A stretch of DNA of 54,189 bases from the IMG/VR virus record IMGVR_UViG_3300040807_003078, positions 1 through 54,189 of that record. One strand, written 5' to 3'. Positions 15,687 to 27,600 of the stretch are shown here, in pieces. Numbering within the stretch: position 1 is the stretch's first letter; every line of letters begins with the position of its first letter. The position numbers and the translations under genes are program-made. The stretch comes from a virus. The notes below the pieces were generated by a model, which was not told the origin of the DNA, did no database searches, and worked only from the letters and a program-made list of their open reading frames with translations.

Positions 15687-18600
15687 TGGCAGACAATCCA
15701 ACTAACTCTTTAACTAATAACGAAGTTGTCAAACAAGGCACGAACGAATACAGACGTACTGTCCAACACCTACCCGCTTTCTATAGAACAGACGCCAACC
15801 AAAGATTCCTGGCCAGCACACTGGATCCTTTGGTACAGAAAGGTTCGTTGGAAAGACTAGATGGTTACATAGGCAGACAGGACGCATACACAAGGAATGT
15901 CACAGATAGATATCTAACAGCAACAAGCAGAGACAGGTTCGCATATCAATTAGAACCTGCTGTGACCTACACGGACAGGGACACGACATCCGTCAACCCA
16001 GAGGACCAAGTCAAGTTCACTGGTACCTATGACGACTACATAAACCAGATCAAATACTTTGGTGGACAAGTAAACAACCACGACAGGCTCAATAAGGAGA
16101 CCGTATACAGTTGGAACCCGGCCATAGACTATGACAAGTTGGTCAACTACAGGGAGTACTACTGGATCCCAGAAGGTCCTGGTGCAATAGAGATCGACTC
16201 AGTTGGTCCATCGGCAGTGGTCGAGTACAAGGTTATCAACAATGCCCGAGCGGCATATGAATTTGTTCACAGAGAGAATGAGAACAATCCAATCCTTACA
16301 CTATACAAAGGAAACACGTACAAGTTTGATGTAGATGCCAAAGGACATCCTTTCTGGATAATGACCGAACCTTACAAGAGCAAAGTGTCAGCAGACGGAT
16401 CAACCTCAACAATTTTTGACACAGGCGTAACCAACAACGGTGCTGACGAAGGCACTGTGACATTCACTGTGCCCACAACAGGTGTGCCAGCAACACTTTA
16501 CTATCAGTGCGGTAACCACGATGCCATGTATGGAATAATACAGATCAAAGATGCCACAAGCACCACAATGATCAATGTCGAGAATGATATAGTGGGTGCC
16601 AAGAATTATAGCCTTAGGACGCTTGATCTTTCCAATGGAATGAAAATCAAATTCACAAATGCGTTGGTCACATCCGCTTATCAAGGCAAAGAATACTATG
16701 TGGAAGGTGTTGGTGAGGCAATAACTCTTACTGACGTTGAAGACCTGATAACCCCAGGCAGTTACGCCACAGAGTCAACTATACTTTATGATCAGGTTGG
16801 TTACGATTCAAGGCCTTATGCCAAAGCATACTACAGTCCTGAAACCAAGGATTACATAACCATAAAGAGGGATTCGATAGACCAAAACGCTTGGTCGAGA
16901 TACAACAGATGGTTCCACAGATCAGTCATAGAAGAGACAGCAAGGATCAGTGGCCACACACCAGAGCTCAACGAGGACGACAGGGCAAAGAGGCCTATCA
17001 TAGAATTTGATTCTGGATTGGCTCTTTACAATCATGGAACAGTCGCTAAAAAATCTGTAACACTTTTTGACACAGTGACCACAGATGCTTTCAGTGATGT
17101 GGTCAAGCAGACCGGTTACATCGTAGATGGTGTGTCACTTGCGGACGGAATGAGAGTTGTATTTAAAAATGACACAGATCCTTTAGTAAAAAATAAGATA
17201 TATGATGTAAGTTTTGTCACTGCTGGCGATAGTACACAGGTGATTGCCCTTACAGAAGCGTCCGATGCCGTCCCTAGCGACAACGATTCTATATTCATCG
17301 AATTTGGTACTGCAAATCAAGGAAACACATATTACTACGACAGTACATCAGAGACATTCAAGGACGCACAACAGAAAACGGGTGTTAACCAACAACCACT
17401 ATTTGGAATGTGGGACAACAATCACGTGTCCTTTGACGACACAACCACTTATCCTACAAGCACGTTTGCTGGGGCCAAGGTTTTTGAATTCGCAACTTCA
17501 GACACGGCTACCACAGATACAGTTTTGGGAATCAAGGTCAAGTACAACACAATCAATAATGTCGGTGATATAGTTTTTGAATCAGATCATACATCAGGCA
17601 CATTCACATACAAGGACGGAAAGACCACGGTAACAAAGAAATTAGCGGAAGGACATCTGCACTACACGACGGGAAGATCAACACACAATTCTCGTAGTGC
17701 TTGGATCAAAAGGACCAACGAAAGCAAACAGAGAGTTATCAGGACATTTATAGTAGATAAAACTGAAAAACAATTTTTCCCAATAGACTTCTATAAAGAC
17801 TCTGCTGACTTGTCTGACCTTGAAGTTTCAGTTTCTGTGAACGGAACAAGGAAAACGCAGACAACCGACTACACACTCGTGGATGGAACAAAAAACAAAT
17901 ATGTGAAATTTAATGAAGTATTAGAAGTAAACGATCAAATAAGGATCGCAGGCTACAGCAGTGCTGAAAAAGTCGATGGCAAAGGAATATACGAAGTACC
18001 TGAAAATCTTTCGACAAACAGTCTTAACCAGCAGTTAGGTACTTTCACTTATGGACAAATATTAGGCCACGTGAAAGATATCTTCGATAAGAATCAAGAT
18101 GTCACAGGTGCGATCCCTGGAGCCTCAAACCTCAGAGACAAGCCAGATGCCAGACTCAAAGGCGGTAGCATACATCAGCATGAAGGACCATTGCTACCTG
18201 CTATATTTCACTTGATTGATCAAGAAGCCAACTTCGTTACTTCTGTGGATTACGTGGCACAAGAATATGAGAAATGGTACAACGCTTTCTTGACCCATGC
18301 GACAGGAACAGCATACGAGGGTGTTGCGGCTGACAGGGTTGACGAGATTATCACAGCAATCACTCCGGGTAGGACAAGCAGTTTCCCATTCTATTACGAA
18401 GACATGATAGGATACGGAGAAAATGTGTCCACAAGGAACTACACTGTGTTGGGATCATCACAAACAGACTACGCATTAGATTCACAACACAACATAACCA
18501 CGCCAAGCAACCGTGCTGTATATGTTTACTTGAATGGTACGCAGTTGTTGTTGGGCACAGACTACACGTTCAGCACCACAGACGACAGCGTCAGCATTAG

Positions 18601-21600
18601 TAAGACACTGGCAGAAGGTGACAAGATTGTAATCAAGGATTACACTGACACCACAGGCAGTTACATGCCACCATCGCCTACTAAACTTGGATTGTATCCT
18701 AAGTTCAAGCCAGAGGCGTTCACAGACACCACTTACATCACTGACACAGCAGTGATCAGGAAGCACGATGGTAGTATAATAAAAGCGTATGGCGACGAAC
18801 GTGATGATTTGATCTTGGAACTTGAGAAAAGAATCTATAACAACTTGAAGACAGCGTATGATTCATCATTGCTAGATATCAATGATGTGGTACCCAGTGC
18901 GTTCACATCAACAGATTACAGCACTGCGGAGATTGACAACGTAATGGGTCCTGACTTCTATAATTGGGCAGGTAGGAACAACGTGCAGTACATCAACAAC
19001 ACAGTATTCAGTGAAGGTTCGCCTTTCACATACAATTACTCAAGATCAACTGATAGGTTGAATGGTGCCAAACTTCCGGGCCATTGGAGGGCAATTTACA
19101 AATATTTCTACGACACTGATTCACCTCACACAAGACCTTGGGAGATGTTCGGACACTCAGAGAAACCAAGCGACTGGGAAGACACATACGGTGCGGCACC
19201 TTACACCTCTGGAAATGATGTCCTATGGGACGCATTAGAGGCCGAGCCAGGAAGATACGGAAAGCCTTTGATAAAATCCTACTTACCGGTTGATGCATCT
19301 GGAAACTTATTGGATCCATTGGCGGCCGGCCTAGTTAATAACTTTGATATACCAGGAAGGCAGAACGCATGGAAGTTTGGTGATCAGGCACCAGCGGAGA
19401 CGGCATGGAGGAGATCTAGTGCCTATCCTTTTGCGGTTATCAAAACATTGGCCCTAACAAGACCTGCCAGGTTCTTCTCTAATATGTTTGACCCGTCTAG
19501 GTTATCGACGAACACTGCCGGCAACCAGATTTACGCTGAAACAGGAGTGAGACAGACACTTGCTTCTTCTAAATATCATATCGAGACGCTTACAGATGAA
19601 GACACGGGGGTAACCACGAGGTATCAGACCGCGGGTTATCAACCTATTATCGTAAACTATCTAATTAATAGGAATTTGAATGTCAAAACTTTCTATCATG
19701 ATAAGATGAAAGCGTTAACGGTTCAGTTGGCGTACAAGTTAGGTGGATTCACGGACAAAGACAACATCAAGGTACTGACGGACAGTGTGTCGCCAGGATC
19801 TACATCTGGATCTAAGTTTATTCCAGACGAAAACTACAAGATATTATTCAGAACATCAAATCCCGTTGAAAGTTTTTACTATTCTGGAGTGTTGATCGAG
19901 AAGAACACCAACATAAGCGAAGATGGATCCACTGTATTGGGTGGATATAAAGTTTTAGGTTACAGCACCATCAAACCATATTTCAACTTCAACTATCCTG
20001 TGAAGACAACAACGGCAAACAAGGTTTCAGTTGAAGGATCGGTCAACGTGGAACAATACAAACTTTACCAAGAAGCAACACAGACTATACCTTATGGTTA
20101 TGTGTTTGACACGATACAAGACGTTGCCGACTTCTTGTTTGGATACGGGCACTGGTTAGAGTCACAAGGATTCAAGTTCAACAAATTTTCTAATGAACTT
20201 AAAGAGACGTTGAACTGGTCCAACGCTGTCAGAGAGTTCCTGTTCTGGACCACACAGGAGTGGGCACCAGGTTCGGCCATCACAGTTTCACCTGCCGCTG
20301 ATGGATTCGAGTTGGATACCAATAACAGTATTGTAGGCAAATTAAGAAACCTAGCAGGAGACTATTCTTTATTGGATTCAGGTGGTAGAAAAATAGATGT
20401 CAAAGAGCTCTCGACCAAACGTATTGGAAAAACGTTTGAACTGGGCATCAAGTCTGACACAGTAGGACTTTATAATGTTGCCTTGAACACAGTTCAAAAA
20501 GAACACATTTTAATTTTTGACAATCAAACTGTATTCAGTGATGTGATATATGATCCATCGACAGGATTTAGACAACAAAGATTGAAACTAGTTGGCTGGA
20601 AAACAGCAAATTGGAACGGAGACTACTACGCTCCAGGATTCATGTTTGACTCAGCACAGGTGAAATATTGGTTGGCAAACACAGATTACAGCATCGGCGA
20701 CAGTGTTGAATACCAAGGCAAATTTTATGTATCAAAAAGTAATCACAATTCAGGCAATACTTTTGATAATAGTAAGTGGACTCTTAAAGACAATAAACCA
20801 GCACCACAACTGATTCCAAACTTCGATTACAAGATATCACAGTTCAACGATTTCTACAATCTAGAAACAAACAATTTCGATGAATCACAACAGCAGTTAG
20901 CACAGAGATTGATAGGATACCAAAGCAGAGACTATCTAGAAAATCTTTTTGTCAATGATGTGTCGCAATACAAATTCTATCAAGGTTACATCAGGGAGAA
21001 GGGCACACAGAATGCCATAGATAAATTACTCAAAGCCAAGTACGAAGGCGAAGATATAACTTTGGATCTGTATCCCGAATGGATGATACGTACAGGAAAT
21101 TTTGGTAACACTGATTCCACAGAAAATATTCAATTATACCTAAGGGACAACGAAGTAACGGCAGATCCACAGAGCATAGAACTGGTCAACACAACCAACG
21201 ACACTGCCGACTACTCAAGATCTCTCAAAGTAGTACAAAATGATCTTTACTACAAACCAGTTGAATACACAGCATCGACCACTTTTTCAAGATATGATTA
21301 CACCAAGCAGGGAGTTGACAGAGACAATGTACAAAAATTCAAGACAGCAGGGTATCCTCAACTAGAACAGGTGCAACACACGGCCTACAACATTGACGAT
21401 TTGTTCAATCTTGACATAAACGGTGTACAGAACAAAGATCTGATTTGGGTTGCCAACAAGAGTAACTTAGATTGGGACGTATTCAGGATCACAAACGCTG
21501 GTGTGAAGATTGCAACGTTGTTGCTGATCAATGATGCCACGCAGTTAGAAATAACATTCACGGGATCTCATGGTCTATCAGCGGGCACAACAACTTCTAC

Positions 21601-24600
21601 AGCAGACTTGTTTGCCATAGCGAACAGTGAGGAATCAACACTCAACGGAGTGTATCAGGTCCAATCGACACCGGATCATAAAACAGTTGTAATAGATTAC
21701 TCAGGTAATGTTGGATTCATTCCAGCACTGGAAGATGGTTCTACAGCAGATAGTTACGGGAATGTTTACAAATTTGTTTCTGTGAGATTGTCGTCCATGG
21801 ACAACGTGAACGATCTTTTACCGTTCAACGATTATGATGACAAACAGGTAGCACAAGATGTCAACGGTGATCATGTGTTTGCGGATGCAGACGCTTCTGG
21901 ACTATGGCGTGTGTATGAGAAACAAGATCCATATACAACTGCTTTACAACTTTCTCCTGATGATGCGACAGCGTCACAGGAGTTTGGATACAGGATTGTT
22001 GCCCGTAACGATGGGCGTACAGTTGTAGCATCTGCTCCTGGCAAAGGACAGGGAGAAGTTCACTTCCTATTCAGGACTTCGACTGAGCCGGGGACTACTT
22101 TGCTTACACAGGCGAGTGCGACGATGACCGACAATGACGATAATACCAGCAGGCTAGGTGAGTCATTGTCAATGAGTACAGATGAGAACTTTGTTGTGGC
22201 AGGAGCACCTTATACAAATGCACTAGGATCGGACGGAAGCACAAGATTCACAGATTCAGGATTGATCAAAATTTACGTTTGGGGTCCAACGACCTTCAAA
22301 TATGGTATATTGAACACAATCACTCCACACGTGGATGCCGCTTCGCAGAACTTTGGATGGGCACATAAAATATCAGAGCCGGGATCTAGTTCGTCTAGAA
22401 GTACAGCACAAAAATATTTGTTTGTGTCGGCACCAGGACACAGCAGTGACAAGGGCAGGGTCTATGTATACACGTGGGGTATAGGTGCAGATGGTTCCAC
22501 GTACGACACTTGGACAAAAGATTACACATTAGAAGCACCAGCGGGTGGGTCAGGACAGAGATTTGGACACAGGATAGAGGCCAACGACAACGGTGACATA
22601 CTTGCCGTAAGTTCATTAGCACCAGGCAACGCCGGTAAGGTAGAGATATTTGTAAGATCAGGTGCAGACGGCAGTTCAGCATCCACATTCACGCTCACCC
22701 AAACATTGACGGGCGTTACATCAGATGGTTCAACGGCAAACACCGCGTTTGGAGAGTCCATTGCCATGAGCAAGGACGGGTCAACATTGATAATTGGAGC
22801 ACCTGGCGTGGACAATAGTGACCATGCCGATTCGGGTGCAGTTTATTATTACAAATGGAACGCCGACGGTTCCACTAACACTTACACACTTCAGCAGACC
22901 ATCACAGTGCCAAGCACTTACGCCAACATGAAATTTGGGTCAACGCTATCAATCAATCATACTGGAAAAAGATTAGTGATTGGTGCTGAGAACTTCGCAA
23001 GTTCTAGGGAAATGAAATTTGACAGCGGCGAGACTACTTTTGATCTGCAGGACACAGTGATAGTAGACTCAAACACTGGATCGGGCGGTGCGTTCACGGC
23101 CACAATGTATAATACCAAGTTTGTGTTAGACGATAGATTAATGGCAGACAATGTTTCCGCAAATGATGATTTCGGAAGAGGTGTATGTGTCATAGACAAC
23201 TCTGTGTTTGTTGGTGCTCCAGACGACGACGGTAATGTTACATCAGACGGAAGCACAAGATTATTGAATGATGGCACAATGACTTGCTATGACCTTACTG
23301 AGAATGGACACTATGCTTGGAAAAACATCACAACAGAGACAGCATTGATAGATGTGGATAAACTTGGACAAGTGTTCCAGTTTAGCACAAAGACAAAACA
23401 AATAAATGACTATTACGATCTTTATGATCCTATCAAGGGCAGGATATTAGGAATAGCAGACAGGGAAATCAATATCAAAACTGCTTGGGATCCGGCTTCG
23501 TATAATGTTGGACAGTCGGCCAACTTCAAAACTGCGTGGGCAGAAAATCACATAGGTGAAGTATGGTGGGATCTCTCAACAGTGAAATGGTTATGGTATG
23601 AGCAAGACAGTCAAGAGTATAAGACTAATAATTGGGGAGCGACTTTCCCTGGATCCAGTATAAATGTATATGAGTGGGTGGAATCTCGACTGTTACCAAG
23701 TGAATGGAATCTAAGATCAGAAGGCACAGGTGAAGCAGTTTCGGGAACAGCACTGTATGGTGACGATTCTCAATTCTCGGTTGTGCAGAAATACGATTCA
23801 AGCCTGGACAGATTCATCAATTACTACTACTATTGGGTAAAAGGCAAAACTACATTGCCTGCCAACAGTGTGGTGACAAGAAAGAACACGGTTGGGTTCG
23901 TGGCCAACGTTATCGCTAATCCAAAAACTTTTGATTTCAAATATTATGCGATCACCGGAACTAACAGTCTTTTAATAAACAACTACAGTGATTTAAGCAA
24001 CGATGACATAGTGTTGAACGTTGACATCAGAAACAACACTTTTGATGCCACATCACACAGTGTATGGACATTGGTCAGAGAAGGTGACAAGGAAAACAAG
24101 CCGAGCACGGTGATAGAAACGAGATGGTGGGATTCACTAATAGGTAAGAACGAGTCAGGCGATCTAGTACCTGATTTCAAACTGCCTGTGAATGAACGTT
24201 ATGGAAACAGTGTAAGGCCTCGGCAAAGTTGGTACGTAGATAGATATTCCGCGTTAAAAGAAATAATCGATTACGCCAACACAATGTTAAAGAAAAATCA
24301 ACTGTCTGGAACAATTAATTTAGATAACCTCGATTCAAAAGATCCAGAACCAACAGCACAGAGTCTTGAGTGGGACGCATCAGTGGACACATATGCGGAA
24401 TTGAATTACATCAACACAGCGGATCTATCAGGTACAGTGAACTACTTGGTCAAGGCAGACGAAACTGCCAACAACTTCTGGACGATATACCAATGGGATG
24501 GCACGGAGTGGTCAAGGACCAAAGTACAGACCTACAACACCTCAGCGTACTGGAGTTACACTGACTGGTACAAGGTGGATGGTGATATGATTCATGATGA

Positions 24601-27600
24601 GAACACAAAAATTGACAAACAAGTCACGTATCAATATGAATTAGACACGCTTGATCTACAGATAGGCAAACACGTGAAAGTTACCTCCGCGGACACAGGT
24701 GGTTGGAAACTGTTCATGAGGACAGCGTCTGGATGGGAAAACGTAGGAACAGAGAACGGCACAATAAGACTATCAACCAAATTGTATGACTATTCACAGG
24801 ATGCCACTGGCTTCGCGGGACAAGACAGTTTCGACGATAACTTCTTTGACCAAGAACCGGGCATAGAGACAAGGAAGATATTGACAGCACTGAGAGACGA
24901 CCTATTCATCAATGAACTAGCGGTAGAATACAATACCTTGTTCTTCACGGGTTTGCGTAAAGTGTTATCTGAACAGACCTATGTTAATTGGATGTTCAAA
25001 ACTTCATTCATAAATGTTAAAAATTCAGTGAGGGAACTGGACCAGCGTAAATCATACACAACAGGAACAGACAGTTGGATAGAGGATTACATAAACGAAG
25101 TAAAACCGTTCCACACTAAATTACGAGAATACAAACTCGGATATGACAAGTTAGAAACACAGGACGGAATCTACACAGACTTCGACAGTCCGACATTCTA
25201 TGATGCCAGTACAGGCAAGATCAGATCACTTAACGTCGACAGCGACACAGACAAGTTGACAGAGTATCCATGGCAGATGTGGAACGACTATCACAAAAAA
25301 TATGTACAGTCGATCACGGTCACATCTGGTGGTTCTGGATACGAGGTCGCTCCAACAGTATCTATACTGGGAGGAACCACAGGATCAACAGGACCTTTCC
25401 AATTACAGGCTACAAGTTCTTCGGGTGCCACAAGCGGAAGTTTTGGTTACTACTTCCCATTATTCACAAGCGAGAAGCAGGCGGAGATACATGATTCACA
25501 GAATGGTGGTTCTGGCACTACTAAATCTTACACGTTTGACGGTTACGACGGAACATTCTATGGCCCAACAGCATCCGTCACTGAAGCACAATCATCGAAA
25601 TCAACTTTATACAAGATGTATGTGACTCCAAGCACAACGGCGGCGACTGCCACAGCGATCATACAAGGTGGCGTGGTTACAAAAATCAATGTCACCGGAA
25701 TAGGTGCCAATTACACAACAACTCCTACCGTGGTGTTGACGGGTGGTAAGACTGACGGTACCACACCAACAGATACAGCCAAAGCATACGCTAACCTAAA
25801 CAATGACCTTGTGAGGGACTTTGATACAACGATCAAGTTTGACAGGATCGCAAGTACATCTAGTGTGGTAGATTGGGCGGCCAATACAACTTATGAATAT
25901 GGTGCTCTTATAAGATACAAAAACGAACTGTACAAAGCAACAAACAGATTTACATCCACTTCGGATTTTGATGACAATATCAATAGTTTGTACAAGTACA
26001 CAGGAGACGAAAGAGCTCTTAATGCCGCTGACAGAATAAAAGGATTCTACACACCAGGATCTGGAATGCCAGGCAATGAACTGGATCAAGTGATGACAGG
26101 GGTTGACTACGGTGGCACAATGGTCACAGGCCTATTATTCAACCAGGAAGCGGGTTGGGACAGATCGGGTTGGTATGACTTCCCGTGGGACAACTACGGT
26201 GACTCGAGGGTCAAGGCGTTCAGGGCAGACGGATCAACGGCATCATACACATTTGACACTGCTCCGGCGAGCAATGAAGTTTATCAAGTTTACATCACAG
26301 CGGATGACAGCACAAGGAGAAAATTGAGTGATGTGATCAGGGGCGATGGTTCGACAGCGACATTTACAATCAGCGAAACACCAGACGGTGACGCCCTTGT
26401 TGAATTCATACCATTCGACGATGACGGAGTTCTTACTCCAACAGACGATAGGACGTTGGATTCGATAGTGAAAGGCGGACTATTCACGTCAGCATTGGGA
26501 CATGCACCTAGCGACATAGTGTTGGAAGGTGATGGATTTGTTACACCTGACACAAGTTACGCACCGGAAGAGACCGTGCCAGGACAAATTTTTGACACAC
26601 TAGACATCAAGGTCTACACCTCACCGGAATCAGGTGTGCCATTCATAAGTGAAATGAATCACGTAGGTAATGGTAGCACAACAACATTCAGCATAGGAGA
26701 TTATCCTGGTTCATTGGGATCAGTCACTGTATCTGTTGATGGAGTGGTCCAAAAATTAACAACGAACTATTCAATCAATGTAGCGAATAAGACTATCACA
26801 TTCACTTCCGCTCCAGCGAATCACAGTGTCATATCCACTAGGGTGTTTGCGATATCAGGTGAGAACTACAGGGTGCTTAATGCATTCACAGGAGATGGTA
26901 GCACGACAACTTTCAAAACATCAACGAGGGGCGAATTCAATCTAGATTCAACATCGTCAGACATTTATGTCACAGTTGATGGTGTGCCAACCACAGCATA
27001 CACAACCACAACTAGGGCAAACACAATCACAGTTGTTTTCAACACCGCACCGGCGGCAAGTTCATACATCCAGATAGCAGGATTCAACAAGTCAACAACA
27101 TCAACAAGAAGTTATGCCAGTGTTAGGAATCAAGCGATAACTTATGATGGATCGACTACCAGATACACTCTGACATATCCACCGGGTGCGATAGGACCTT
27201 TCTCAGGACTCACGACGGTAGAAGTCAACGGCAGGGTACTGCGTGGACCTGATAACACATACTACGTTGGTGATGGAAGTACATACACTTATGGAGTTGC
27301 GTCAGGACTAGGCGATGACTCAACGGTCGATCCGGCAAAAACTATAACAGCGGCAAGCCAGGTACAGGTATTCGTGAATGGTGTGCAGAAAAATCTGAAT
27401 ACGCACTACACTGTAGATATCGGAAATCAAAACATAGAATTTGTAACAGCACACGTTCCAACTTCAACAGACGTCATCTGTATCTCCACGCTGGTAGATC
27501 ACCAGTACTACAACGAAGGCACAGATATAATATTAGTTCCAAGTGCTATAACTTCGCCTTACAGTTTGACAGCGAATGATGTGTTGTCGGTGACAACTTT

